Numbered from the stretch's first letter, positions 6,897-15,316 are shown. The stretch: 16,971 bases of DNA from Eggerthellales bacterium UBA948 (GCA_002293265.1 DBCW01000003.1:18157-35127); one strand, 5' to 3'. Numbers and translations are program-made. Notes: generated by a model from the sequence alone, not told the origin.

Positions 6897-8836
6897 AGCG
6901 ACCACCCCCATATGCTCAGTGTTGATAATACTAGTCCAAAAGTAATCACAGTTATGCAGCAGGTATTAGCTAAAGGCGTCATTGATTCTTCTGAAAACCA
7001 TCCCGACATATACCAGTTGCGTTGCGAGGCTTGTGTTTCTACAGACAAGGAGCTTAAGTACGTGCGTTTCTCAAAATCTACACCAACACCGGAAAGATAA
7101 ATTGGTGCAGTGCGGTTTTTTGTGCTTCTGGCAAATATCAAGAAGGACAAGACCACAGCAACCACGATTATGGCCATTATCAATAAATTGTCAAAACTGA
7201 TCACTTCAAGCGAAGTGGATGCCCACTGAGGATTGCTTAGCAAGTAAGGAACAACTACCCACTGTGAAATAAACGGGAAGCCAACAGACAGGCCTACCAC
7301 CAGTAGAGCCATCAATCCTATAGTTGACCACTCGCTGCCGTTAACCTTAGTCTCGACGTTTGTTTGGTTTCCGGCGACTGCTAAAAGCTTGCCCAGCCAC
7401 TTAGCCCAAAACATAAAGGTTACAGCTGAGCCAAACGCCAGAAGTATCAGCAATACAGCGTTGTTAGTCTCTACCAGTGACACAATCGTAGCCCATTTGG
7501 AGATAAGCATGCCAAACGGAGCAATGAACATGGTTAAAATGCCCAGCGCCATTAATAACGCGAGCTTGGGCATGCGCACAAAAAGGTTGTCCATTTCCTC
7601 GATGTCGCGGCTGCCAATGTTGTGCTCTGCGGTGCCCACACAAAGAAACAGCAGAGATTTAGCAACAGCGTGAAATATCAGTAAGAATATCGCTGCCCAA
7701 ACCGCCTCCGGTGTACCAACACCGGCGCAAGCCACAATTAGACCTAGGTTGGCAACAGTAGAGTACGCTAAAACCCGCTTGGCGTTTGGTTGCGAAATAG
7801 CAATCGCAGAGCAGAACAAGAAAGTAAACCCGCCGATTAGCATTATTGCAATACCGTTAACGTTCCAGCCAAACGCCGGAGCCAGTTTAATCACCATGAA
7901 AACACCGGCTTTTACCATTGTCGATGAATGAAGCAATGCCGATGTTGGTGTTGGTGCCACCATAGCGCCAAGCAACCAGCTTTGGAAAGGCACCTGCGCT
8001 GCTTTTGTTATACCGGCAAAAGCTAAAAGCATGATAGGTAAGCCGAGCAGACCAAGGCTGCCGTGTGCAATGATCACATCAAGCTCAAGTACACCTTGAA
8101 GACCCAGCAATATCAATGCAATCACAAACGCTAAGCCACCAAGTTGATTCATGACAATTTGCCTAAACGAGTTATTTATAGCCTCGTCAGTTCTGGTGTA
8201 GCCGATCAGTGCAAATGAACAGACTGTAGTTATCTCCCAAGCGCAGAACATCCAAGCCAAATTGTTGGCAAATACGATGGCAAACATCGCTGTGAGAAAT
8301 AGAAACATCAGCGCAAAGAATGTTGGACGTCTGTCTTTGCAATTGGGATCTTTCTCACGCGCGTGGCACTCGTGCTCTTTCATGTACCCCAAAGCATAAA
8401 TACAGATACCACTACCAATAATACCAATGACAAGCGCCATTATTACCGATAAGCCGTCGATGTATAGATCATTAGCTATATTCACGCTTGGAGCAATTAA
8501 AAACTCGAAAGCAATAATTCCTGCCATCTGAGCCACAGCCAAAGCACCGGCCAAAACCTTTTTGTGTTTTATGCTTTTGCCAAGAACGTAAACTCCGATA
8601 ATGACATCAACGGCAAGCAAACAGTAATTAATGATCGGATAATGAAAAGAGCCTTGCCAGCGATCTCCAACCAAATAGCCAGCAGCCAACAGAACAGTTG
8701 CAAGCATTATTAAAATGCCAAAGCTGATTACAACAACCTTGCGACCCCCATTACCTCTTACAACAAGTAACAAACCTGCTGCTAACAGCGGCAACAACAA
8801 TAGAAGGCCAATGAGTATAATTGGTTCGAAAAACAA
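6893..8836 (-). CDS. echA: Ech hydrogenase ion-pump subunit EchA (NuoL-like)
   Basis: A large antiporter-like membrane subunit, about 647 residues, of the NuoL/HyfB/EchA family, forming the ion channel of the complex. Numbering from the ATG at 8854, it has E207 in AWEITTVCSFALIGY, K284 in GITKAAQVPFQSWL, H309 and K315 in a PTPTSALLHSSTMVKAG block; these charged residues line the proton path in relatives. More than twelve hydrophobic segments are visible. First gene of the operon. The start is uncertain: the ATGs at 8854 and 8851 have no ribosome site, while the TTG at 8836 lies 5 bases after AAAGGAG, so I use the TTG; the difference is six residues. Whether H+ or Na+ is pumped cannot be told. 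Confidence 0.9.
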   Translation of the reverse strand: MFFEPIILIGLLLLLPLLAAGLLLVVRGNGGRKVVVISFGILIMLATVLLAAGYLVGDRWQGSFHYPIINYCLLAVDVIIGVYVLGKSIKHKKVLAGALAVAQMAGIIAFEFLIAPSVNIANDLYIDGLSVIMALVIGIIGSGICIYALGYMKEHECHAREKDPNCKDRRPTFFALMFLFLTAMFAIVFANNLAWMFCAWEITTVCSFALIGYTRTDEAINNSFRQIVMNQLGGLAFVIALILLGLQGVLELDVIIAHGSLGLLGLPIMLLAFAGITKAAQVPFQSWLLGAMVAPTPTSALLHSSTMVKAGVFMVIKLAPAFGWNVNGIAIMLIGGFTFLFCSAIAISQPNAKRVLAYSTVANLGLIVACAGVGTPEAVWAAIFLLIFHAVAKSLLFLCVGTAEHNIGSRDIEEMDNLFVRMPKLALLMALGILTMFIAPFGMLISKWATIVSLVETNNAVLLILLAFGSAVTFMFWAKWLGKLLAVAGNQTNVETKVNGSEWSTIGLMALLVVGLSVGFPFISQWVVVPYLLSNPQWASTSLEVISFDNLLIMAIIVVAVVLSFLIFARSTKNRTAPIYLSGVGVDFEKRTYLSSLSVETQASQRNWYMSGWFSEESMTPLANTCCITVITFGLVLSTLSIWGWSL

Positions 8837-8841
8837 CCGCA

Positions 8842-8848
8842 CTCCTTT
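8842..8848 (-). promoter_or_regulatory. Ribosome binding site deciding the echA start
   Basis: AAAGGAG on the minus strand, 5 bases before a TTG and overlapping the codons that follow the upstream tandem ATGs at 8854 and 8851. Because it lies inside the longer reading frame, it argues for TTG initiation at 8836. Confidence 0.55.
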
Positions 8849-8854
8849 CATCAT

Positions 8855-9136
8855 TTGCTACATGAGAACCCCGTCTGTGGAGATTTAGTTATGCCATAAT
8901 TGCCACACGAACCCTTGCTTTGACAAATTACATGTAGATGCAGCATAACTTCAAGTGTAAGGGAAGCACAAACAACTAATCGGCACTTCCCCAGAAGGCG
9001 GGTATAAGGTTAATAAGGTTAGTCTAACTTAAGGTTTGGTCAAGGCAAAATCACTAACATCCCGAGAACGTAAGGTATCTTTCGGCAAACGGCATTTGTG
9101 TTACGTTAACGGTAGGTTATATGTGTGAACGGTTTG
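8855..9136. other. dxr-echA intergenic region, likely ech control region
   Basis: A 282-base gap between the dxr stop and echA. It holds the iron-box-like palindrome at 9014-9032 and a further TAAGGTTAA half-site at 9005-9013. Nearest the gene, minus-strand TTGTCA at 8921-8926 lies 19 bases from AATTAT (8896-8901), a weak promoter match about 60 bases before the echA start. A second TTGACC at 9038-9043 lies just upstream of the iron box on the minus strand but lacks a good -10. No gene and no clear dxr terminator were found. Confidence 0.5.
9014..9032. promoter_or_regulatory. Candidate DtxR/IdeR-type iron box
   Basis: TAAGGTTAGTCTAACTTAA matches the well-known actinobacterial iron box TTAGGTTAGSCTAACCTAA at 16 of 19 positions, counting the central S as a mismatch. 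The nine-base half-sites are arranged around a single central base as in true boxes. It lies about 180 bases before echA and after the end of dxr, so the hydrogenase operon is the natural target. DtxR-family repressors bind such sites when iron is plentiful. Whether this one is bound is inference. Confidence 0.55.
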
Positions 9137-10303
9137 TTATGGGCGTGAGCGGTCACCTAAAGCCACGCGCGCTTCTTCTCTTGCTCGTCTATCTACCTCT
9201 TCTAGCTGCTCCAGCGATTGAACCTTGACGCAATCGTGGTGCTCCAGTACCGTCTCTACGGTTTGCTCAATATCCAAAAACCCGCACTTATCCTTTAAAA
9301 ATGCTGCAACTGCAATCTCGTTGGCAGCATTTAATACAGCGGGAGCGGTACCGCCCAAACGCCCTGCCTCAAGCGCCAGGCGCAACGCGCCAAATGTTTG
9401 CGTATCGGGAGCCTCAAAGCTTAAGTTAGATAATTTGCAAAAATCCAAAGGCTCAAGCGGAGCTTGCCTACGAGTTGGATATGAAAGCGCATATTGAATG
9501 GGAATACGCATGTCCGTTACACCCAGATGCGCCTTTACACTACCATCGATGTATTCGACCATCGAGTGAATACAGCTTTGAGGATGAACCATAATCTTTA
9601 TTTTGTCGTATTCTTTAGCAAATAAGTGATGAGCCTCAATGGCTTCCAAACCCTTGTTCATCAAAGTTGAGCTGTCGATGGTGATCTTTGGTCCCATCTT
9701 CCATGTAGGATGAGCAAGAGCTGCACGAGCGTCAACTTGCGCCAACTGCTCACGTGTCCACCCCCTGAAAGGTCCTCCTGATGCCGTAAGCCAAATGTTT
9801 TGCACCTCATCCACATTTTCTCCGAGCAGGCACTGATAAATTGCCGAATGCTCGGAATCCACAGGCAGCAATGTTTGCGGAGAAGACAGGGGCATCATCA
9901 AGTCGCCGCCAACGACCAAAGACTCTTTGTTTGCCAGAGCAAGTCTGCGGCCTTGCTTTAAGGTCGTATAGCTAACACGCAGTCCGGCTGCGCCAACCAA
10001 GGCATTGAGAACAACATCCACATCGTCCAAAGAAGCCAGTGCCTCAACAGCACTTGCGCCAAAACCAATTTGTGCATCTGTTGGTAACTGCGAGATATCC
10101 ACTGAGTCAGCCGCATCAGCATGCCCCAGAGCCAAGTGCTTTACTTTAAACTCATGCGCCTGAGCTGCCAAGGCTTTCACGTTAAAGTGAGCAGCTAATG
10201 CCACCACTTGGATCGCATCGGGGTTTTTACGCACCACATCAAGCGTCTGAAGCCCAATAGAGCCACTTGAGCCCAATAAGGCAAGTCTTATTGGTTTTTT
10301 CAT
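9137..10303 (-). CDS. dxr: 1-deoxy-D-xylulose 5-phosphate reductoisomerase
   Basis: Catalyses the NADPH-dependent conversion of DXP to 2-C-methyl-D-erythritol 4-phosphate, the committed step of the MEP isoprenoid pathway and the target of fosmidomycin. The 388-residue protein has the NADPH loop GSSGSIG (11-17), metal ligands D149 and E151 in LLPVDSEHSAIYQ with a third acid E220, and the N216-K217 pair in SSTLMNKGLEAIEAHH. Length is normal. The ATG at 10303 is chosen: GGTGGATG lies about 7 bases upstream and the cdsA stop is two bases before it; a TTG at 10318 would add five residues without family support. It supplies precursors used by UppS. In many relatives dxr is followed by rseP and ispG; here it is followed by the ech operon. 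Confidence 0.95.
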   Translation of the reverse strand: MKKPIRLALLGSSGSIGLQTLDVVRKNPDAIQVVALAAHFNVKALAAQAHEFKVKHLALGHADAADSVDISQLPTDAQIGFGASAVEALASLDDVDVVLNALVGAAGLRVSYTTLKQGRRLALANKESLVVGGDLMMPLSSPQTLLPVDSEHSAIYQCLLGENVDEVQNIWLTASGGPFRGWTREQLAQVDARAALAHPTWKMGPKITIDSSTLMNKGLEAIEAHHLFAKEYDKIKIMVHPQSCIHSMVEYIDGSVKAHLGVTDMRIPIQYALSYPTRRQAPLEPLDFCKLSNLSFEAPDTQTFGALRLALEAGRLGGTAPAVLNAANEIAVAAFLKDKCGFLDIEQTVETVLEHHDCVKVQSLEQLEEVDRRAREEARVALGDRSRP

Positions 10304-10305
10304 GA

Positions 10306-11160
10306 TCACATCCACCAAATAAAATTAAAGACCTCGGTCGTTGGGCTAATGCCAATGACCCTAAAGTACAGCGAAGCCACAGCTGCAACTACGATAAGCG
10401 AGTCGCAGCGATCCAAAAAACCACCATGTCCGGGAAGCAAATTGCTGGAATCCTTAAACCCGGTGCTTCTTTTAATGCGAGATTCTACAAGGTCGCCAAG
10501 CACACCTATCCATCCGCAAGCAAGTCCACCGATCACAGCCTGCCATATTTCCATATTAAGCCCGGGAATAAAGGTCATCAAACACCATACGATCACCGAA
10601 AACACGATGCCGGCTAAGAACCCTTCCCATGACTTGTTTGGTGAAATGTGTGGGGCTAAGGGGTGTTTGCCAAACTTAGAGCCAATGACATATGCAAACG
10701 TATCATTGGCCCAAACAGACAAGAATATGCCGGCCACCAAAACACCTCCCCAAATGCCGGGAAGTACCTCGCGGATCATCACTAAAGATGTAAGCAAAAG
10801 CCCTGTGTAGCAAGCGCCAAACAAGGTCACCGAGACATCCGTAATGCGCGCCGGTGGGTACGCAGAGTACCAAACTAACAAAGTGCAAGCAAATATTACT
10901 GTTAGCGAAAGCAACCCATTGAAGTGCCAAAATGCATATGCCAAAGGATATAGCGTTGCTGCCGTAATTCCGATGACCTCGTTGGGTAATTTAGCATCAT
11001 GCCTAAGCATCCTAAACAGTTCAAAGGCACATATGCCGGAAAGAGCTGAGGTCATAATCACTGTGGTAACAGGACTGACCAACACCAAAGTAAGAATTGA
11101 AACCGAGAATATAAGTGCGGTTAATGCCCGCGTCTTTAGCCCACCAACACCTGCGCTCAT
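10306..11160 (-). CDS. cdsA: Phosphatidate cytidylyltransferase
   Basis: Makes CDP-diacylglycerol from phosphatidic acid and CTP in the membrane, the precursor of phosphatidylglycerol and cardiolipin. The family signature is at residues 227-254: SRIKRSTGFKDS followed by LLPGHGGFLDRCDS, including the Asp residues needed for metal binding. The 284 residues include about eight hydrophobic segments. The ATG has only a weak ribosome site (GAG, 8 bases away) and lies 17 bases after the uppS stop, so it may depend on translational coupling. It is followed within two bases by dxr. Its product is the substrate of the phosphatidyltransferase at 2363-3130. Confidence 0.93.
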   Translation of the reverse strand: MSAGVGGLKTRALTALIFSVSILTLVLVSPVTTVIMTSALSGICAFELFRMLRHDAKLPNEVIGITAATLYPLAYAFWHFNGLLSLTVIFACTLLVWYSAYPPARITDVSVTLFGACYTGLLLTSLVMIREVLPGIWGGVLVAGIFLSVWANDTFAYVIGSKFGKHPLAPHISPNKSWEGFLAGIVFSVIVWCLMTFIPGLNMEIWQAVIGGLACGWIGVLGDLVESRIKRSTGFKDSSNLLPGHGGFLDRCDSLIVVAAVASLYFRVIGISPTTEVFNFIWWM

Positions 11161-11177
11161 AGTTGCTGCTCGACCAC

Positions 11178-11969
11178 CTATACTCCACCATACCTACGCT
11201 CACGACTTTGGTAAGACAGTACTGCACGCAAAAGCTCATATTTATCAAAATCCGGCCACAGCGTTTGCGTTATGTATAACTCACTGTAAGCGATCTGAAA
11301 AAGCAAGAAGTTGGACACGCGATACTCACCGCTGGTGCGGATCAAGAGATCGGGATCGGGAATACCTGCGGTGTAGAGCCACTGCGAGAAGTCTTTTGGT
11401 GTAAGCGCTTCTATTTGCTCGGCGTTAAACTCGCCTTTTAACGCTTTTAAGGCGATACTTTTAGTTGCATGGACAATCTCCAATTGCGAGCCGTAATTAA
11501 CTGCGATTATCAGTGTCATGCCGGGATTATTTTTGGTGCGCTCTGTGGCTACCTCAAATACCTCACGCGTAACATTTGGCAAAGGCGAGAGATCGCCAAT
11601 AGTCATAACGCGCACTTGCTCTTCGTGTAAGCCATCTAACTCAGTAGCCAAAGTTTTAGCAAATAGAGACATCAAGGTTTTAACCTCGCTAACAGGGCGA
11701 GACCAATTCTCTGTAGAAAACGAATATATGGTGAGATAGCGAATGCCAATATCGTTACTCGTACGTATTAGCGCCCTAACGCCCTTAATGCCGGCCCTAT
11801 GGCCGGCGGCTCTATTTTTTCCGTGCGCAGTAGCCCATCTGCCGTTGCCATCCATAATGACCGCAAGATGATTGGGCACACGGTTTAGATCCAGCGCAGC
11901 AAGATCGATGTCTTGAGGCACCGGAGAAAACATCTGCTCCAGCTGCTCATAATTAGTGGCTTTGCCCAC
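11178..11969 (-). CDS. uppS: Undecaprenyl (isoprenyl) diphosphate synthase
   Basis: A cis-prenyltransferase that lengthens farnesyl diphosphate with isopentenyl diphosphate to make the lipid carrier for peptidoglycan. The 263-residue protein contains AVIMDGNGRWA with catalytic D40, the IYSFSTENWSRP block, the IRTSGEYRVSNFLLFQ block and the typical RRYGGV end. Residues 1-32 are an N-terminal extension before the fold. The exact chain length of the product cannot be read from sequence. The start codon is GTG, with GGAGG 10 bases upstream; that site lies in the final codons of frr, so translation is coupled to it. Confidence 0.94.
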   Translation of the reverse strand: MGKATNYEQLEQMFSPVPQDIDLAALDLNRVPNHLAVIMDGNGRWATAHGKNRAAGHRAGIKGVRALIRTSNDIGIRYLTIYSFSTENWSRPVSEVKTLMSLFAKTLATELDGLHEEQVRVMTIGDLSPLPNVTREVFEVATERTKNNPGMTLIIAVNYGSQLEIVHATKSIALKALKGEFNAEQIEALTPKDFSQWLYTAGIPDPDLLIRTSGEYRVSNFLLFQIAYSELYITQTLWPDFDKYELLRAVLSYQSRERRYGGV

Positions 11970-11974
11970 TATTA

Positions 11975-12532
11975 CTAGACCTCCATGACCTCTTCTTCTT
12001 TGCGCTTCAAAGCCTGATCTACACCTTCAACATGTTTGTCGGTTAGCTTTTGGATCTGCTCTTCTGCACGATGAACTTCATCTTTGGAAACATCTTCTTC
12101 TTTGATCATACGCTCAAGCTTGGTATTGGCATCACGTCGCTCGTTTCTGAGAGCTACCTTAGCGTCTTCAGCGATTCTTCGACATTGCTTGACTAATTCC
12201 TTACGACGTTCTTCTGTAGGTGGAGGAAAAGGCAGACGAATGATACTTCCATCGTTAGATGGAGTAATGCCCAAGTCACTGGCTTGAATAGCTTTTGCAA
12301 CATCGCTGAGTATTTGCTTATCCCAAGGCTCGACCACCAGCAAGTGTGCTTCCGGTGATTTTACCGAGGCCAGCTGAGTAACGGGAGTTTGCGTGCCATA
12401 GTAGTCCACCATAATACGCTCCAACATTGCCGCTGATGCTCTACCGGTGCGAATGATAGAGAATTCGTGGCTCAAGTTGGCAACGGTCTTATCCATCTTT
12501 TCTGTGGCAGTAGCTATAACATCATCGATCAT
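11975..12532 (-). CDS. frr: Ribosome recycling factor
   Basis: Works with EF-G to split the ribosome after termination. The 185 residues are the standard length and contain the RTGRAS motif near residue 30, the LGITPSNDGSIIRLPFPPPTEERR hinge region (about 92-115) and the Arg/Lys-rich C-terminal helix of the family. The ATG has a strong AAGGAGG five bases upstream. It lies 60 bases after pyrH, the usual pairing, and its last codons carry the ribosome site for uppS. Confidence 0.96.
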   Translation of the reverse strand: MIDDVIATATEKMDKTVANLSHEFSIIRTGRASAAMLERIMVDYYGTQTPVTQLASVKSPEAHLLVVEPWDKQILSDVAKAIQASDLGITPSNDGSIIRLPFPPPTEERRKELVKQCRRIAEDAKVALRNERRDANTKLERMIKEEDVSKDEVHRAEEQIQKLTDKHVEGVDQALKRKEEEVMEV

Positions 12533-12592
12533 AGTATCCTCCTTGTTTGTCTAGGGAAGTGTCAATTAATACGTTTCTAAGGTTGACCAGAT

Positions 12593-13306
12593 CTAATAAA
12601 CAACGGTTCCTACAGATTCACCGCGCAATACAGCCTCCATATTTCCATCTTCCATAAGGCTAAATACTACCAACGGCAAATGATTATCCATGCACAGCGA
12701 GATCGCTGTGGTATCCATAATGTGCAGCTCCTTTGTAAGCACATCCAGATAGCTGATACGATCAAAGTGCTTGGCATCCGGATTAAGCTTTGGATCACTG
12801 TCGTAGACACCATCCACTTTCGTGGCTTTTAAGAATACATCAGCACCTATCTCGCAAGCCCTCAAAGCAGCGGTGGTGTCAGTTGTAAAGTATGGATTTC
12901 CGGTGCCGGCGGCAAATATCACCACACGATTCTTCTCCAAGTGGCGAATTGCGCGACGTCTGATATAAGTCTCGGCGACTTCTTGCATTGCTATCGCGCT
13001 TTGAACGCGAGAGTCAACACCTACTCTTTCAAGCGCTTCTTGTAAGGCAAGTGCATTCATGACCGTGGCAAGCATTCCTATGTAGTCAGCCTGGCTTCGA
13101 TCCATACCTTCTGTAGACGCTGCCATTCCGCGAAAGATGTTTCCACCACCAACCGTGATGGCAAGCTGCACCTTTGCATCAAAAATGCGTTTTATCTGCT
13201 GAGCCAGGCCGGATATTACTTTCGGGTCAATGCCGTATCCCTGATCTCCCGCCAGATGCTCGCCGGAAAGCTTAAGCAGCACTCGTTTGTATTTGAATTC
13301 AGACAC
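12593..13306 (-). CDS. pyrH: UMP kinase
   Basis: Phosphorylates UMP to UDP with ATP, feeding pyrimidine nucleotide and UDP-sugar pools; in bacteria it is an amino acid kinase-fold hexamer. Diagnostic blocks are [10 protein letters not shown] near the N-terminus, the GGGNIFRG loop and the [17 protein letters not shown] block. The GTG at 13306 is chosen, giving 237 residues and an N-terminus ([15 protein letters not shown]) of the usual length: AAAGGAG at 13311-13317 lies 4 bases upstream, inside the longer frame that begins at a GTG at 13324 with no ribosome site. Flanked by tsf and frr as in many bacteria. Confidence 0.95.
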   Translation of the reverse strand: MSEFKYKRVLLKLSGEHLAGDQGYGIDPKVISGLAQQIKRIFDAKVQLAITVGGGNIFRGMAASTEGMDRSQADYIGMLATVMNALALQEALERVGVDSRVQSAIAMQEVAETYIRRRAIRHLEKNRVVIFAAGTGNPYFTTDTTAALRACEIGADVFLKATKVDGVYDSDPKLNPDAKHFDRISYLDVLTKELHIMDTTAISLCMDNHLPLVVFSLMEDGNMEAVLRGESVGTVVY

Positions 13307-13409
13307 TTCTCTCCTTTGATCCACTGATAATATTAGTCTTTGCCTGCTATGTGACAGCGAAGACTTAAAAGGTTTTTACTCCCCTTTTACACAATGTACA
13401 ACTATAGCA

Positions 13410-13445
13410 AATACGGCTCCATCCTATATAGGACAAAGCCGTATT
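13410..13445. terminator. Nested inverted repeats between tsf and pyrH
   Basis: Outer arms AATACGGCT at 13410-13418 and AGCCGTATT at 13437-13445 pair perfectly over 9 bp, and the loop holds the 12-base perfect palindrome TCCTATATAGGA at 13422-13433. It lies about 45 bases after the tsf stop. The stem would act at the end of the rpsB-tsf message, but no good T-run follows on the minus strand, so partial termination, attenuation ahead of pyrH or 3'-end protection are all possible. Confidence 0.5.
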
Positions 13446-13488
13446 CTTGTCGGTTTTGTGGTGTCGCTTCGTTTGCTTGAGGCTTAAC

Positions 13489-14361
13489 TTAGCCCTGACC
13501 AAGTCCAAATCTGTCAAAGGCGATGATCTCGATCTTATCGGATACCGCCTTAGATACTGCATCTACTACCGCCTGGATGTTTTTCTCCGGGTCTTTAACA
13601 AATGCCTGCTCTACAAGAGTGTTCTCCTCATAGAACTTCTTGAGGTTGCCCTCGGCAATCTTTTCTTGAATAGCCTCCGGTTTACCTGATGCGGCAGCCT
13701 TGGCCTTGTAGATCTCCATCTCGTGAGCGATGATCTCATCGGTAAAGCCATCGCGTGTTACTGCACCCGGATTTGCGGCTGCAACTTGCATGGCAACATC
13801 TTTGGCGAGAGTCTTAAACTCATCGGCACTTGCTGTAGCCTCGTTGGCAAACTTGAATTGCACAAGCACACCAAGGCGACCGCCACCATGAATGTAGTTG
13901 GAGATCGCACCGTTTTCAACACTGCGACGGATAACGCGTGAAACCTGAATATTCTCACCAATGGTCTGAATGGCCTCAGTAAGAATGTCTTCGATGCTCA
14001 CACCGTCAACAGTTGCAGCCTTAAATGCCTCTACGTCTGCGTAGTCTTTTTCCAGCGCTGCTGCGGTGATCTTTTTAACGTAGTCGCCAAACACATCGTT
14101 GCGAGATACGAAGTCTGTCTCACAGTTTACTTCTACGAGTGCTGCTGTCTTGCCATCCTCGGACACAATAGCTGACACCAGACCTTCGTTGGTCTCGCGT
14201 CCGGCTTTCTTGGCCACCGCTGCAAGACCACGGGTGCGAAGCAAGTCAACTGCTTTTTCCAGATTAGCCTCGGTGTCTACCAATGCTTTTTTGCATTCCA
14301 TCATGCCAACTCCGGTCATCTCACGGAGCTCTTTTACTAATGCGGCTGTAATATCTGCCAT
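13489..14361 (-). CDS. tsf: Translation elongation factor Ts
   Basis: The nucleotide exchange factor that reloads EF-Tu with GTP. It has 290 residues. The N-terminal UBA-like region carries the first signature (ALVKELREMTGVGMMECKKA), and the core carries the second, ETDFVSRND. Length and the two-subdomain core (about 60-270) are typical of full-length bacterial EF-Ts. The ATG has GGAAGGAAT upstream. It lies 85 bases after rpsB in the standard rpsB-tsf pair, and the nested inverted repeats at 13410-13445 follow it. Confidence 0.96.
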   Translation of the reverse strand: MADITAALVKELREMTGVGMMECKKALVDTEANLEKAVDLLRTRGLAAVAKKAGRETNEGLVSAIVSEDGKTAALVEVNCETDFVSRNDVFGDYVKKITAAALEKDYADVEAFKAATVDGVSIEDILTEAIQTIGENIQVSRVIRRSVENGAISNYIHGGGRLGVLVQFKFANEATASADEFKTLAKDVAMQVAAANPGAVTRDGFTDEIIAHEMEIYKAKAAASGKPEAIQEKIAEGNLKKFYEENTLVEQAFVKDPEKNIQAVVDAVSKAVSDKIEIIAFDRFGLGQG

Positions 14362-14446
14362 TTTTATTCCTTCCCGTTACTTAAAGCGGTTTATATCATC
14401 ATCTACATTACTGACAACCGTGCGTGGTCGTCCTTGTTTGGGTAAA

Positions 14447-15316
14447 TTAAGCCTCTTCGGCTTTTTCAGCATCGCTTTCTTCGGCTGCCTCTGTAGCTTC
14501 TGAAGCTTCTGTTGCATCGGTAGTCTCTGCCACAGGCTCAGCTTCTGCTGCCTCAGCCTCTGCAGATGCCTCTGCGACAGCTTCTGCGGCTTCGCCATCT
14601 TCAGCTACCATCTCGGCATCAGATACCGCAGTGCCGGTGCTACCTGCAATAACGGCATCTGCAATTACCTCGCAAAGCAACGTGACGGAACGGATGGCAT
14701 CGTCGTTTGCCGGAATACCATAATCTACTTCATCGGGATCGGCGTTGGTATCGAGTACACCAATTACCGGGATTCCCAAACGATGAGCCTCGTGAATTGC
14801 AATTTCTTCACGCTTGGTGTCGATTACAAAGATCGCCTGCGGAATGCTGGTCATATTGCGAACACCATTAAGGTTGTTTTGCAGTTTTGCCAACTCTTTG
14901 CGTAGTAGGATCTGCTCTTTTTTAGGCAGAGTTGCCATACGACCGTCAGCCTCCATGGCCTCAAGCTCCTCCATGTGGGTTACGCGAGAGCGGATAGTTG
15001 CAAAGTTGGTGACCATACCGCCAAGCCAACGAGCATTGACATAAGGCATACCACATCTGGTGGCGTTTACAGAAACAGCCTCTTGAGCTTGTTTTTTGGT
15101 ACCCACAAAAAGCAGTGTGCCGCCACGTGCAGCAAGTCTGCTTACAAAGCTGTAAGCCTTATCCAGCTCAAGCAGGGTCTTTTTTAGGTCGAGGATATAG
15201 ACACCGTTGCGGTCACCAAAGATATACGGTTTCATCTTTGGGTTCCATCTACGGGTCTGATGTCCAAAGTGGACAGCTGCATCAAGCAGCGACCTGATAT
15301 TTACAGTCGTAGCCAT
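14447..15316 (-). CDS. rpsB: Ribosomal protein S2 with acidic C-terminal tail
   Basis: A small-subunit protein on the back of the 30S particle. Residues 1-230 are a normal S2, with MKPYIFGDRNGVYILDL near the N-terminus, ARWLGG(M)VTNF around 95-105 and IPVIGVLDTNADPDEVDYGIPANDDA around 182-207. Residues 233-289 are an added tail made almost only of A, E, S, T, D and V, strongly negative and low in complexity. Acidic S2 tails occur in some Actinomycetota, but their role is not known to me. The ATG has AAAGGAG seven bases upstream and follows a long structured leader. Confidence 0.96.
   Translation of the reverse strand: MATTVNIRSLLDAAVHFGHQTRRWNPKMKPYIFGDRNGVYILDLKKTLLELDKAYSFVSRLAARGGTLLFVGTKKQAQEAVSVNATRCGMPYVNARWLGGMVTNFATIRSRVTHMEELEAMEADGRMATLPKKEQILLRKELAKLQNNLNGVRNMTSIPQAIFVIDTKREEIAIHEAHRLGIPVIGVLDTNADPDEVDYGIPANDDAIRSVTLLCEVIADAVIAGSTGTAVSDAEMVAEDGEAAEAVAEASAEAEAAEAEPVAETTDATEASEATEAAEESDAEKAEEA

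Noticed and set aside
3295..8854. Complex I (nuo) fragment instead of a hydrogenase
   Set aside because: The large subunit keeps both Cys pairs for nickel, and only the six Ech-type subunits are present.
8920..8949. Plus-strand promoter TTGACA with CATAAC 18 bases later, pointing at the 3' end of dxr
   Set aside because: No gene lies in that direction, and the -10 is weak. An antisense RNA cannot be supported from sequence alone.
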